This document shows, in pieces, positions 1-9,799 of a DNA stretch of 64,000 nt. The notes beneath the pieces were generated by a model. It had not been told where the DNA came from, did not search any database, and saw only the letters and a list, made by a program, of their open reading frames with translations. Source of the DNA: Candidatus Pristimantibacillus lignocellulolyticus (GTDB lineage: Bacteria > Bacillota > Bacilli > Paenibacillales > Paenibacillaceae); NCBI GenBank assembly GCA_023639215.1, contig CP097899.1, positions 1,246,501 to 1,310,500 on the forward strand, written 5' to 3'. Made by a program: the position numbers and the translations under genes. Numbering within the stretch: the stretch's first letter is position 1; each line of letters opens with the position of its first letter.

Positions 1-2959
1 TGGCAAGACCTTTAGAGATAAAACCTCCACCACCGCCACCAATTGCTAGTGGGATCATCGCACCGATCGTCGCAATCGCCGTCATTAAGATCGGACGAAG
101 ACGAGTAGTACCAGCTTCTAATATAGATTCACGTAATGAAAGTCCTTCACGTTCCATATGAATAATGCGGTCGACGAGTACAATCGCATTCGTAACAACG
201 ATACCTATGAGCATCAATAGTCCCATCATAACCGGTATAGAAATTGTTTCACCCGCTATAAACAGTCCTGCGAATGCACCAATTACCGTAAACGGTAATG
301 ATAGTAAAATTACGAATGGCGCAAGACCTTCACCAAATGTTACTACAAGAATGAAGTATACAATCGCTATTGCAGCAAGCATTGCAACAATAAGTTGTGT
401 AAATCCTTCTTGAATGTCAGCCATTGCCCCTGCTTCGCCTAGCTCAACGCCTTTTGGCAATTCAAGCGCTTCTACTTTTCCACCTACATCTGAAGATGCT
501 TTCGATACATCTTCACCAACAATTGTACCGGATACTGTAGCTGTATACTGTCCTTGGCTTCGAGATAGACTATTTACTGCGTAACCTTCCTCTATTTCAA
601 CAATATCACCAAGTTCAACTGTTGTCCCCATAGGTGTTTGTACAGGTAGTTTCAACATATCTTCAAATGATTTTGGCGTAACTGCTTCTTTTTGAACAAT
701 TACTTCAATTGACTTCCCGTCACTTTCAACTTTTGTTAATACCGATTTTGAGGTATCAGGATATAACATCATAACGATTTGCCCTGTTGTTAAACCATAT
801 TGTAATAACGTAGCTTGATCTGTCTTAATTGTGTAAGCCTGATAGCTTTCTTCTTTCGTAGAAGATACATCAGTTAACAAGGAACTTCCTTGTAATGTTT
901 CTTCAACCTTGAGAACGGCTTCTTCCAAATTACCTAAGTCTTCACTGTGAAGTGTATAACTTACTTCATTGCTAGACATAGAACTCATTGAGAAGTTTTG
1001 ACTGCCCCAACGACCTGGGTGGCCAATATCTTTCACATATCCTTCAATTTCTTCACGAACTTCTGGGAAGTTCTTCATATCTGGATCGAATATTACATAC
1101 ATTAACGATCCACCAGCTCCACCGGACATCATTGACATCATATCTGCACTATCTGATATAGATAATTGAACGATATCAACATCTTCACGAGCAATTAACT
1201 TTTGTTCGACTTCTGTTACATATTTAAGCGTATCTTCATGCAATTCACCAGCTTTTGGCGAATAAGTAAGATACATTACTTTTTCTTCTTCGCTACCAAG
1301 GAAGCTAACTCCGATCAATGGAGTTAATAAACAACTACCAACTAAGATAACGATGGAAATGATAGACGTAATCGCTTTGTGTTTAAGCGTCCACTCTAAT
1401 GCACCTCTATATTTCTTAGCTAATGCGCCAACATCTTTATGTTTGCTCTCTGTTTTTGGAGCATACAATTTTTTCTTAAATAAGATATGAGAAAGTGCCG
1501 GAACGATTGTAATTGCAACAATTAAAGATGCAATTAACGCAAAACTCATCGTTAAAGCGAACGGCAAGAACAATTCTCCGATCATGCCACCTACAAATAC
1601 TAGCGGAGCAAATACTGCAACCGTTACTAATGTAGAGGATAGAATTGGTTTGAACATCTCAATCGTAGCTTCACGAACAAGCGCACGACCAGATAATTTT
1701 TCTTCTTTCAGATGAATTCGTCGATAGATATTCTCGACAACGACGATGGAATCATCAATAACTCGACCAATCGCGACCGTAATTGCACCTAATGTCATTA
1801 TATTTAACGTAATATCTAACCAGTTCAGTACTAGTAAAGCCATAAATAATGATACCGGAATAGATACAATAGATATAATTGTTGATTTGAAATCACGTAA
1901 GAATAATAGAATAATAAGAATGGCGATCAAACCACCGAATAATGCTTTTTCCACCATCGTTAGAACGGACTTTTCAATCGGTGCACCTTGGTCAAGAGTT
2001 GTTTCTACTACTAGACCGTCAATGCGTTCTTGCTCATCTTTCATCAAATCTTTCAACTCATTAACAACAGTAACTGTATTAGCATCTTGAGCTTTCACGA
2101 TTTGGATCGCAATCGCATCTTGACCATTGGTACGAGATACCGATTGAACTTTACCTACTAATTCAATATCAGCAAGCTCATTTAATTTCACAAATGGCGC
2201 TGGTTGTTCTGCAGTAGGAGTAACTGGAATTAGCATTTCGCTAAGTTCATCCATTGTCATGAACTTACCATCAACTGATATTGCTTGTTCAGCTTCTTCG
2301 AATTCAAAAATACCTAACGAAGTGTACATATCACTTGCTTTAATTAGATTCGTGATCGTCTCTTCTGTAACACCTAAGCTAGCCATTTTGTCGGTGTTAT
2401 AAGTAAGCTCCACCTCTTCAATATGTTGACCAGTCATAGTTGCTGAAGCTACGCCCTCAATTTTCTCAATTTTAGGAAGTAAAATATCTTCAACCGTATG
2501 AGTCAAACTAACAATATCTTCTGATTCGCTACTTATGCTCAATGCTAGAATTGGCATCATATTAAAGCTGATCGCCGTAATCATTGGCTCTTGAGCATTG
2601 TCTGGCAATTTTACTCCATCAAGCGCTGCTTGAATTTCGCGTTTCGCCTCAGCCATATCTGTACCATAATCATACTCCACTTGAAGACTAGACATGCTAG
2701 AATAGGAAGTAGACATAACCGTTTTGACACCACTTAGATTTTCAAGAATCTTTTCTAGCGGAACGGTAACCTCGTCCATAACCTGTTCAGCAGTTGCACC
2801 AGGATATACATCCATTACCATTAAGTACGGTATTGAGATATCCGGGATGGTCTCCATGTTCATCTTTGTTGATGAATACACACCAGAAAACGTTATAATT
2901 ATGGTGAGTAACCATACTGCCAACTTATTTTTCAACACAAAATTAACTATCGAGTTCAC
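1..2959 (-). CDS. RND (HAE1/AcrB-like) efflux transporter, C-terminal end outside window
   Basis: Proton-driven resistance-nodulation-division exporter of the inner membrane. It is read from a GTG start at 2959 (protein begins MNSIVNFVLKNKLAVW) with an AAAGGA ribosome site at 2971-2976, and stays open to base 1, giving about 986 residues. Family marks are the first membrane helix followed by the porter-domain start (IPDISIPYLMV, VYPGATAEQV) and, near the window edge, DRIIHMEREGLSLRESI followed by RLRPILMTAIATIGAMIP, the conserved stretch before the last helices. Perhaps 40-60 residues are missing. A run of six glycines (AIGGGGGGFI) lies in a late helix. The divergent TetR gene at 3058 is the probable regulator. 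The family is secure; the substrate cannot be read from the sequence. Confidence 0.93.
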   Translation of the reverse strand, partial: MNSIVNFVLKNKLAVWLLTIIITFSGVYSSTKMNMETIPDISIPYLMVMDVYPGATAEQVMDEVTVPLEKILENLSGVKTVMSTSYSSMSSLQVEYDYGTDMAEAKREIQAALDGVKLPDNAQEPMITAISFNMMPILALSISSESEDIVSLTHTVEDILLPKIEKIEGVASATMTGQHIEEVELTYNTDKMASLGVTEETITNLIKASDMYTSLGIFEFEEAEQAISVDGKFMTMDELSEMLIPVTPTAEQPAPFVKLNELADIELVGKVQSVSRTNGQDAIAIQIVKAQDANTVTVVNELKDLMKDEQERIDGLVVETTLDQGAPIEKSVLTMVEKALFGGLIAILIILLFLRDFKSTIISIVSIPVSLFMALLVLNWLDITLNIMTLGAITVAIGRVIDDSIVVVENIYRRIHLKEEKLSGRALVREATIEMFKPILSSTLVTVAVFAPLVFVGGMIGELFLPFALTMSFALIASLIVAITIVPALSHILFKKKLYAPKTESKHKDVGALAKKYRGALEWTLKHKAITSIISIVILVGSCLLTPLIGVSFLGSEEEKVMYLTYSPKAGELHEDTLKYVTEVEQKLIAREDVDIVQLSISDSADMMSMMSGGAGGSLMYVIFDPDMKNFPEVREEIEGYVKDIGHPGRWGSQNFSMSSMSSNEVSYTLHSEDLGNLEEAVLKVEETLQGSSLLTDVSSTKEESYQAYTIKTDQATLLQYGLTTGQIVMMLYPDTSKSVLTKVESDGKSIEVIVQKEAVTPKSFEDMLKLPVQTPMGTTVELGDIVEIEEGYAVNSLSRSQGQYTATVSGTIVGEDVSKASSDVGGKVEALELPKGVELGEAGAMADIQEGFTQLIVAMLAAIAIVYFILVVTFGEGLAPFVILLSLPFTVIGAFAGLFIAGETISIPVMMGLLMLIGIVVTNAIVLVDRIIHMEREGLSLRESILEAGTTRLRPILMTAIATIGAMIPLAIGGGGGGFISKGLA

Positions 2960-3008
2960 CAGTACACCTATCCTTTCTTGACTCTCTATCTTATAATTAT
3001 TTATAATA

Positions 3009-3024
3009 ATGACTAATAAGTCAT
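3009..3024. promoter_or_regulatory. Inverted repeat, probable TetR operator
   Basis: ATGACT-AATA-AGTCAT is a perfect 6-bp-arm inverted repeat in the AT-rich gap between the divergent RND exporter and TetR genes. A palindrome in a divergent TetR/pump intergenic region is the usual operator position. Binding is inferred. Confidence 0.55.
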
Positions 3025-3057
3025 ATGTCAACCGATACCAAAGCGAGGGAATATTTC

Positions 3058-3891
3058 ATGTCAAAAAAAGAACTGATTATTAAACACGCGGTTGAATTAT
3101 TCGCTGAGAAAGGCTTTGAATCCACGTCTATTCAAGAAATCACGGAAAAATGCGGAATTTCTAAAGGCGCTTTCTATCTTAGTTTTAAATCTAAAGATGA
3201 GCTAATAATTTCGATCATTGATCATTTCATGATGGGAATCATAAACAACATTGACCAAGCGGTCATTAGTGACCTTCCCAATGAACACAAACTATTTTTG
3301 CTATACTCCTCTATGTTCCAGTCGCTTGAATCACATAGTAAATTCGCCTTAATTTTTGTTAAGGAGCAAATGCTCCATGTAAACGAAAAATTATTTGCAA
3401 AATTCGCTTTTTATGATCAGCAATTTTCAACATCTTTATTAAAGTTGATAGATACAATATATGGTGCCTCCGTTGAAACAATAAAATACGATCTGTTACT
3501 ATGTATTAAAGGAAATCTGAACGTATACTCGGAGTTCTTAATTACTCAGAAAGTACCAATTGATATTGCATCACTAGCACATAGCCTAGTTGATAAGACG
3601 AATGCAATTGCTTATAACGCAACGGTAGGATATGTTACAGAAGAGATGTTCAATCATAGATGTATTTCTACCGATACTACGATCACAGTACAACATATAA
3701 TAGAAAAGATTAATCATCTATTGGAAACTAATGATGATCAATTAGAAACGGAGTCACTTGTCATATTGTTGGAACAACTCCAATCTATTAATTCCAGTCA
3801 AGCAATAATGAAGGGGATGATGAATACGTTGAAACAATATCCGCGATGTAGATTACTTATTAACAACCTTGAACAATTGTTAGAAAAGTAA
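3058..3891 (+). CDS. TetR/AcrR-family transcriptional regulator
   Basis: One-component repressor-type protein of 277 residues. The N-terminal TetR DNA-binding domain covers about residues 5-55 (IIKHAVELFAEKGFESTSIQEI, then CGISKGAFYLSFKSKDELI with the recognition helix). The rest is the variable ligand-binding region; its long tail after about residue 200 is longer than in most TetR proteins. The ATG at 3058 is preferred over the ATG at 3025 because GAGGGA sits nine bases upstream of it and the TetR domain starts right after it. It is divergent from the RND exporter and separated from it by a small palindrome, so it probably controls the pump and itself. The inducer is unknown. Confidence 0.9.
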   Translation: MSKKELIIKHAVELFAEKGFESTSIQEITEKCGISKGAFYLSFKSKDELIISIIDHFMMGIINNIDQAVISDLPNEHKLFLLYSSMFQSLESHSKFALIFVKEQMLHVNEKLFAKFAFYDQQFSTSLLKLIDTIYGASVETIKYDLLLCIKGNLNVYSEFLITQKVPIDIASLAHSLVDKTNAIAYNATVGYVTEEMFNHRCISTDTTITVQHIIEKINHLLETNDDQLETESLVILLEQLQSINSSQAIMKGMMNTLKQYPRCRLLINNLEQLLEK

Positions 3892-4036
3892 TATTACTTT
3901 AGATCATATATTCATTGTATCAACTGAAACTTCTAATTGGAAATTTTTGAGCGTACTTTGGAGCTTGTCCAAAGTCTGTTGTCAATAAATTGTCACTATT
4001 TCACATAAATCAATAATAGATAAAGGATGATGAGAG

Positions 4037-5065
4037 ATGACTTACATTGATCAACCACTTACGATAAAGGATATGATATTAAAAAATCGCATCGTTATGG
4101 CTCCAATGTGCCAGTATGCGGTTGAAGAGCAAGATGGTATTCCGAATGATTGGCATCATATCCACTATACTTCTCGCGCTATCGGCGGTACAGCTCTTAT
4201 CATTGTCGAGATGACGAATGTTGAACCTAGAGGAAGAATTACTAATCGTTGCCTTGGTCTATGGTCTGATGAACATATCCCTGCATTCCGACGCATCGTT
4301 GATGCTGCGCATAAACAAGGTGCCAAAATCGGAATACAAATCGCTCACGCAGGCAGAAAAGCAACGGATTCGCCAGATGCTGTATCGTCATCAGCTATTT
4401 CTGTAACACATGACGACAGTTCACCTAAGCCTCATGCATTAACAACTGAAGAAGCGCTATCTGTTGTCGAGAAATTCAGAGATGCAATTAAACGAGCTGT
4501 ACTATGTGGTTTCGATTGTATCGAAATCCACGGAGCGCATGGTTACTTAATTCATCAATTCCACTCACCTAATATTAATCAACGTGACGATCAATATGGC
4601 TCAGACCTCGCTTTATTTGGCGAACAAATCGTGCAAGCTGCAAGATCCGTAATGCCCACTGATATGCCGTTATTATTCCGTATTTCTGCCGTTGAGTATA
4701 TGAAGAATGGCTATACGCTAGAACACTCTCTTGCATTAGCCAAACGATACTACGAAGCTGGTGTAGATTGTTTTCACGTATCTACAGGCGGTGAAGGTCC
4801 AGTCTCCGTCGTTCAACCAGGTCAGCATGCAGCATATCAAGTTCCCTATGCACGAGCTTTTAAATCGGCTTTCCCAAACATCCCAATCATTGCTGTAGGT
4901 AAACTTGAACAACCAGAAATTGCTGAATCCGTATTAGCTAATCATGATGCCGATCTTATTGCGATTGGACGTGGTATGCTGAATGATCCTTACTGGGCAT
5001 TGCATGCGGTGAAGCAAGTTACGGGACATATTGATGCACCTACTTCCTATATACGTGGGATGTAA
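4037..5065 (+). CDS. namA: NADPH dehydrogenase / old yellow enzyme family (NamA/YqjM type)
   Basis: FMN-dependent ene-reductase that reduces activated double bonds and acts on xenobiotics and electrophiles in the cytosol. At 342 residues it matches YqjM/NamA. Visible marks are LKNRIVMAPMCQYA near the N-terminus (the YqjM subgroup has a cysteine in this position that tunes the flavin), NDWHHIHYTSRAIGG, IQIAHAGRKA, the substrate-binding pair in IEIHGAHGYLIHQF, a phosphate/FMN segment SPNINQRDDQYGS, and the C-terminal flavin-binding IAIGRGMLNDPYW. It is a single gene, followed by a bidirectional hairpin terminator. The start is supported by a purine-rich GATGAGAG just upstream. Identification is strong; the physiological substrate is not known. 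Confidence 0.93.
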   Translation: MTYIDQPLTIKDMILKNRIVMAPMCQYAVEEQDGIPNDWHHIHYTSRAIGGTALIIVEMTNVEPRGRITNRCLGLWSDEHIPAFRRIVDAAHKQGAKIGIQIAHAGRKATDSPDAVSSSAISVTHDDSSPKPHALTTEEALSVVEKFRDAIKRAVLCGFDCIEIHGAHGYLIHQFHSPNINQRDDQYGSDLALFGEQIVQAARSVMPTDMPLLFRISAVEYMKNGYTLEHSLALAKRYYEAGVDCFHVSTGGEGPVSVVQPGQHAAYQVPYARAFKSAFPNIPIIAVGKLEQPEIAESVLANHDADLIAIGRGMLNDPYWALHAVKQVTGHIDAPTSYIRGM

Positions 5066-5092
5066 TAATTCGTAGCATCTTTTTATTACAAC

Positions 5093-5129
5093 AAAACGCT
5101 CCAGCGAAAAAATATCGCTAGAGCGTTTT
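5093..5129. terminator. Bidirectional rho-independent terminator
   Basis: Stem AAAACGCTC-c-AGCGA paired with TCGCT-a-GAGCGTTTT, with T-runs on both strands. It lies between the convergent namA-like and HAD genes and can serve both. Confidence 0.88.
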
Positions 5130-5152
5130 CTTATATATAATGACACTTACTT

Positions 5153-5944
5153 CTAAGATAGATGTTGATCTATTAGTGCGGCCAAACTACTCACAACGAT
5201 ATCAGGTTTAATCTCACTCTGCTGTACATCTTCTATTGTAGTAGAACCTGTTAATACTAGCGCTGTAGACATTCCATTCAACTTACCTAGCATAACATCA
5301 GAAGCGATACTATCACCTACAACCATACACTCGGCTGCTGGTAAACCAAGAATAGAAAGAGCTGTATCAGCCATAATAGCGGATGGCTTGCCCATCACTT
5401 TAGTCACTTCAACTCCAGTCGCATAAACAATCGCACCGATCATACCCGCTACATCTATACAATCACCCGCTTCAGTAGGAAACATGCGATCTTCATTCGT
5501 TGCAATGATTTGTGCTCCAGCTCGGACAGCACGAAATGCCATATTTAAATCTTCATACGTTAATGATTCATGTAAAGTGATGACTAGCCATTTTGCTTGT
5601 TCAGGCGTTTCCGCGATAACTAACTGATGTGATCGTAATTCTTCAGTTAATCCTGCATCACCAAGCGTCCAGATCGCATCATCTGGATAATGATCACGCA
5701 AGTATCTGGCAGTAACGGTAGAACTTAATACAATTTGCTCAGCATCTACTTCGATCCCCATAACTGCAAGCTTGTCCTTACACATTGCTCGTGAATAATT
5801 ACCACGATTACTAAGAAAAAGAAACGGAATGTTGCGCTGTTGCAACATGCACAGTCCATTAATTGCACCCGTTATATCCTGGTGTCCCGTATATACCGTT
5901 CCATCCAAATCAATAATAAATCCATTAATATGTTCGCTTGCCAC
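5153..5944 (-). CDS. HAD-IIA family sugar-phosphate phosphatase (NagD/AraL-like)
   Basis: Cytosolic haloacid-dehalogenase phosphatase of subfamily IIA. The nucleophile motif is IIDLDGTVYTG near the N-terminus. Motif II is FLFLSNRGNYS. The cap domain follows, then motif III/IV GKPSAIMADTAL and MVVGDSIASDVMLGK with the magnesium-binding aspartates. The family dephosphorylates sugar phosphates or nucleotides with low specificity. A longer reading starts with ATG at 5962, but GTG at 5944 (MASEHINGFIIDLDG) is preferred because GAGGGG lies ten bases before it and homologues begin just before the DLDG motif. This gives 263 residues. It is convergent with the namA-like gene and probably monocistronic. 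Confidence 0.88.
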   Translation of the reverse strand: MASEHINGFIIDLDGTVYTGHQDITGAINGLCMLQQRNIPFLFLSNRGNYSRAMCKDKLAVMGIEVDAEQIVLSSTVTARYLRDHYPDDAIWTLGDAGLTEELRSHQLVIAETPEQAKWLVITLHESLTYEDLNMAFRAVRAGAQIIATNEDRMFPTEAGDCIDVAGMIGAIVYATGVEVTKVMGKPSAIMADTALSILGLPAAECMVVGDSIASDVMLGKLNGMSTALVLTGSTTIEDVQQSEIKPDIVVSSLAALIDQHLS

Positions 5945-6081
5945 AGTGCATCTACCCCTCATGTCGTAATCAAGCTTTGATGAGCGCGATCTACCGTTAT
6001 CGATTTAACCACGCATGAGTCTATCATACAACGGAGTGGGTAGCAGCAACAGAATTATTTATATTAAACATAAAATACCCC

Positions 6082-6627
6082 TTAAAAATACGGCAATATG
6101 AAACCTCCATATACAAAAGCGGCTAGAACAACAAAAGCAGGATGAATCTTTTTTATTTGCATCGCCCAAAGAGCAACAATAGCAATAATAATCGTTTGTA
6201 ACCAGCCAATATCTCCAATCGAGTTATTTGCCATTTGCCATGTTAGTACTAGCATAAGCATCGCAATAACAGGTTGCACTAACAAACTAATACCTTTTAC
6301 TACTTTGGATTCGCGATATTTCTGTAGCAATTTTAGCATAACAATCAAGCCGATAATTGACGGAACTATTGTCGCTATAAGTGCACTAATACTGCCTACA
6401 ATTCCAGCTACATCATAGCCTATATAGGCCGCTATCTTAGTTGAAATTGGTCCTGGCAATGCATTACCTAATGCTATTACATTAGAAAATTCAGTTGGCG
6501 AGGACCAAGCATATTTTTCTACTACCTCATTATAAATGAGTGGGATTGATGCGGGACCACCGCCATATCCCAAAATATTAGCGATTAGAAAGCCAATAAA
6601 TAACTGGATAACTTCAACCCAATCCAT
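6082..6627 (-). CDS. Chromate transporter-family protein, second half-size subunit
   Basis: Short-chain CHR-family membrane protein of 181 residues. It carries the family hallmark near its N-terminus (LIANILGYGGGPASIPLIYNEV) and the NALPGPISTKIAAYIGY segment, plus about five to six predicted helices. Short CHR proteins occur as adjacent pairs with opposite membrane orientation that together make the transporter; the partner is immediately upstream. Its start codon overlaps the upstream stop (TAATG), so the two are translationally coupled. Family members export chromate, though many pairs have no proven substrate. Confidence 0.9.
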   Translation of the reverse strand: MDWVEVIQLFIGFLIANILGYGGGPASIPLIYNEVVEKYAWSSPTEFSNVIALGNALPGPISTKIAAYIGYDVAGIVGSISALIATIVPSIIGLIVMLKLLQKYRESKVVKGISLLVQPVIAMLMLVLTWQMANNSIGDIGWLQTIIIAIVALWAMQIKKIHPAFVVLAAFVYGGFILPYF

Positions 6628-7226
6628 TATCCTTGACCTTCTTTCTTAACTTTGTGATCTTTCCATCGATCGACAAACTTGAAGTGTATCGTTCCGTAAC
6701 CAATAAAGAGCATAATTACGATTGCAGGATGTACATTAATCACTTGCAGAAGTAGCAGTGCAAGTACGAAAAATGCAATTCCGAAATAGATACCTAGACC
6801 TTTTACAGCTTTTTCTGCAAATTCATATGCCATCGCTCCGAGCATAACAGCTACAACTGGCACAACTGCACGAATCATTCCTTGGACTACTAGTGAGTTG
6901 CTGAAATAACCTACTGCAGACATTAACGCAATCATCGCAATAGAAGAAGGAAGAATATGAGCTACTACTGCAATTACTGCGCCCATCAATCCTTTTAAGC
7001 GATAACCTAGATATCCAGCCATCTTCGTCGCAATAGGACCGGGTAATGTATTGGCTAGTACGAATATTTCACCAAATTCATCGTCACTTATCCAGTTATA
7101 GGCTTTTACAGCTTCATGACGAATTAACGGTACAACAGAAGGACCACCGCCAAATCCAAGTACTCCTGTCTTCATCATGCTCCATAACAATTGACGATAT
7201 AGATTCATTTTTTTCTGCTTACTCAT
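6627..7226 (-). CDS. Chromate transporter-family protein, first half-size subunit
   Basis: Short-chain CHR-family protein of 199 residues. Characteristic segments are GVLGFGGGPSVVPLIRHEAV and NTLPGPIATKMAGYLGY, followed by several hydrophobic helices and a basic C-terminus. It is the first gene of a two-gene unit; its stop codon overlaps the start of the second subunit. Both members are similar in length and carry the same two motifs, as expected for a duplicated half-transporter. No regulator is adjacent on the same strand. Substrate is inferred from the family only (chromate or another oxyanion). Confidence 0.9.
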   Translation of the reverse strand: MSKQKKMNLYRQLLWSMMKTGVLGFGGGPSVVPLIRHEAVKAYNWISDDEFGEIFVLANTLPGPIATKMAGYLGYRLKGLMGAVIAVVAHILPSSIAMIALMSAVGYFSNSLVVQGMIRAVVPVVAVMLGAMAYEFAEKAVKGLGIYFGIAFFVLALLLLQVINVHPAIVIMLFIGYGTIHFKFVDRWKDHKVKKEGQG

Positions 7227-7388
7227 TTTTTATTGCCTACCTCATCTCACTTCGATATGACTTTATTCGTTATCTTCACCATAGTTGTATAACAATATTT
7301 CAAAGTGAAATAAAAAATGATGATCATTCATATTCCAGCTCTATTTGTGATAAGCTAACTCCTATCATTGCAATAAGGATGTGTCATT

Positions 7389-8336
7389 ATGGTCAAACGT
7401 TTTCTCACTATTGTATTGATTGCCATCGTAGCAGTCTTTCTTACTCGTTTTGTTGCCGCTGTTGTTCAAATCGATAGCTTTGCCGCACAGTTAAATGGAA
7501 GCTATAATAATGAACTAGAAAAGAAGCATGTCATATTTATTGCGCAACAATATGATAATCCATTTTGGAAACAGATGGAGCAAGGTGCACAAGCGATAGC
7601 GAATCAATACAATATGGAGATTCAATATATCGGCCCAAGTACGAATAATGTTCAGGAGCAACTTCAACTGTTGCAAAAGGCAATCGCTTCCTTACCTGAT
7701 GCCATTATCGCGCAAGGGATAGAAGAACCCCAATATATAGACTTAATTGCAAGTGCCTCTGAACTGGATATCCCTGTTGTAACGGTGGATATGGATGCTT
7801 CGCAAAGTAAACGGATTGCCTATATCGGCACCGATCATCAATTAGCTGGTCAACAGATGGCCCAGCTAGTTCTACAACAGGTTAATAGTAAAGCCCAAAT
7901 TGGTGTCATTATAGGAAGTACTCAGGCAAGTCAAATCTTACGCTTAGAAGCATTCCAAGAAAAAATAGCTACTCAACCTTTAATTGAAATTGTCGATATT
8001 CGATCATCTAATATTTCTAAATTAGAAGCAGCTAAACAGACGGTCGAAATGATGAATACATATCCAAACATTTCTATTATCGTTGGTTTTAGTGGTCTCG
8101 ATGCGATTGGAATCGTTGAAGGTTTGCAATCGATGGAGAAAAATAATGTCACTGTATATGGTTTTGATAATTTGTCGACAACAGCGCAATTAATCTCTCA
8201 AGGATTAATACGCGCTTCAATTGTCCAGCAACCTGCAGAAATTGGCCGCCAAGCAATCATTACGCTGAACAGCTACTTCAATCAAAATACCATTCAGACT
8301 AAGCAGTACATTACAACTACCGTTGTAACCAATTGA
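7389..8336 (+). CDS. Extracytoplasmic sugar-binding protein (sensor component, XylFII/RbsB-like)
   Basis: Periplasmic-binding-protein fold of the RbsB/XylF class, 315 residues. An N-terminal hydrophobic segment (about residues 5-27, FLTIVLIAIVAVFLTRFVAAVV) lacks a lipobox, so the protein is probably tethered by an uncleaved membrane anchor. The binding domain starts at KKHVIFIAQQYDNPFWKQME and contains the hinge-type stretches PVVTVDMDAS, YIGTDHQLAGQQMAQL and VYGFDNL. It is followed at once by a LytS/YesM-type kinase and a YesN-type regulator and not by ABC permeases. That arrangement matches sugar-sensing systems in which the binding protein presents ligand to the kinase (XylFII-LytS in clostridia). 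Sensor role is inferred from this context. Confidence 0.85.
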   Translation: MVKRFLTIVLIAIVAVFLTRFVAAVVQIDSFAAQLNGSYNNELEKKHVIFIAQQYDNPFWKQMEQGAQAIANQYNMEIQYIGPSTNNVQEQLQLLQKAIASLPDAIIAQGIEEPQYIDLIASASELDIPVVTVDMDASQSKRIAYIGTDHQLAGQQMAQLVLQQVNSKAQIGVIIGSTQASQILRLEAFQEKIATQPLIEIVDIRSSNISKLEAAKQTVEMMNTYPNISIIVGFSGLDAIGIVEGLQSMEKNNVTVYGFDNLSTTAQLISQGLIRASIVQQPAEIGRQAIITLNSYFNQNTIQTKQYITTTVVTN

Positions 8337-8350
8337 TCGGAGTCTACGTT

Positions 8351-9799
8351 ATGAGTACAAAGAAAATATTATTTATTGCTTTACCGTTACTATTATTGCT
8401 CAATAGCATCATCTCGTATGTATTATTTCAGAGCAGTTATCGTATTAACGAAAGCTATAATACGATGCTAACTCGTGTGCTCCTATATCAACAGATTGAT
8501 GAACAAGTGAAACAACAGTTAAGTAATATTTCACAATATATCGATCAAAAAGACGCATCGATATTGTTACAACTGGGTAATAACGCACAACTTGTAAGCT
8601 TACAAGAAAGTTTGCAGCAACAATCTGCTAATCGTGAATTGTTATTAGAAGCTACAAGCTATCGTAATCTGTTAAGCTCCTATATGAATAGTGAATCTAC
8701 ATTGTTAATAATGCTAGATCAAGATTCTTCACTTGCTTATGTTGATAATTACAACGAGATTAGGCAGCTCTCTTCCTATATTTCTGAGGAAAGTTATAAC
8801 TTAATAAGCAAGGAATTATCGGTATATTCAGGATTGTATCAAACCATTATGTTGAAAGTTACTGACATAAAACAATCAGGTTTCTATTTACTTATTGCAA
8901 CGACGATGTTGAGTCTTTTACTTGCTTATTGGATATCCTCTCTTATAACGAAGCCTATTCAACAACTTGTTACCGTTGCGGAGAAGATCTCTCATGGTGA
9001 ACTAACTGCCACACTTCCCCGTTATTCACCAAACAGTGAATTCTACATTTTGAGTGATGCCTTGGAGCAAATGCAAATAAATTTACAAAAAATTATGGAT
9101 TCGGATAAAGAAGTTCTACAGAAAGATAAGCAGTTACGTGAGCTAGAAATAGAGGTTTTACAAAATCAGATTAATCCTCATTTTTTATTCAATTCATTAA
9201 ATGTAATGTCTAAGCTCGCTCTTATTGAAGGAGCAGAGCGGACGAGCGATCTGACGGTAAAGATGTCAAATTTACTAAGATATCACTTAAGACAAATGGA
9301 CAAACCTGTACCATTACGAGACGAAGTTAAACATGCAGAAGATTATTTCTATATTCAACAGACTCGGTTTCGTGATCGAGTGCACTTCGTTATTGATATA
9401 GATGAGGAGCAATTAACTACTCGCGTACCGGTATTAACATTACAACCGATATTAGAAAATGTATTTATGCATGGCATTGAAGGCATGGAATCTGGAGCTA
9501 CAATTACTTTGCATATCTACGGCGATAAAACTTACACCTGGATCGAAATATCAGACAATGGTACTGGTATGGATGAACAGACAAGATTGAACTTACTTAA
9601 TTATGATTCACCTTCAGAAAAACCATTATCCTCAGAGCAAAAAACAGGCTCAACAGGACTAGGCAGTCGGAATGTATTCAGACGTTTACAGTTAATTTAT
9701 GGTCAGCAACATGCCGTCTATATTGACAGCACAATTGGGTTAGGGACAACGATTAAACTACGTATTCCCCGACAACAAGAGATTATGCTTACGAAGTAA
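8351..9799 (+). CDS. Sensor histidine kinase, LytS/YesM type
   Basis: Membrane kinase of 482 residues. Two helices (near residues 5-25 and 178-200) flank an extracytoplasmic helical region, then a HAMP linker (ITKPIQQLVTVAEKISHGEL). The phosphoacceptor region is QNQINPHFLFNSLNVM, and the ATP-binding domain has ISDNGTGMDEQ and GSTGLGSRNVFRRL. The ATG at 8351 is chosen because CGGAG lies eight bases upstream; a TTG at 8333 also opens the frame. It follows the sugar-binding protein by 14 bases, and the YesN-like regulator is next. The last codons and the stop (EIMLTK then TAA) fall inside the first copy of the dispersed repeat that fills the gap before the regulator. Confidence 0.92.
   Translation: MSTKKILFIALPLLLLLNSIISYVLFQSSYRINESYNTMLTRVLLYQQIDEQVKQQLSNISQYIDQKDASILLQLGNNAQLVSLQESLQQQSANRELLLEATSYRNLLSSYMNSESTLLIMLDQDSSLAYVDNYNEIRQLSSYISEESYNLISKELSVYSGLYQTIMLKVTDIKQSGFYLLIATTMLSLLLAYWISSLITKPIQQLVTVAEKISHGELTATLPRYSPNSEFYILSDALEQMQINLQKIMDSDKEVLQKDKQLRELEIEVLQNQINPHFLFNSLNVMSKLALIEGAERTSDLTVKMSNLLRYHLRQMDKPVPLRDEVKHAEDYFYIQQTRFRDRVHFVIDIDEEQLTTRVPVLTLQPILENVFMHGIEGMESGATITLHIYGDKTYTWIEISDNGTGMDEQTRLNLLNYDSPSEKPLSSEQKTGSTGLGSRNVFRRLQLIYGQQHAVYIDSTIGLGTTIKLRIPRQQEIMLTK

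Noticed and set aside
165..2981. Plus-strand open frames opposite the RND exporter
   Set aside because: They have no ribosome sites and lie antisense to a clear coding frame with family motifs.
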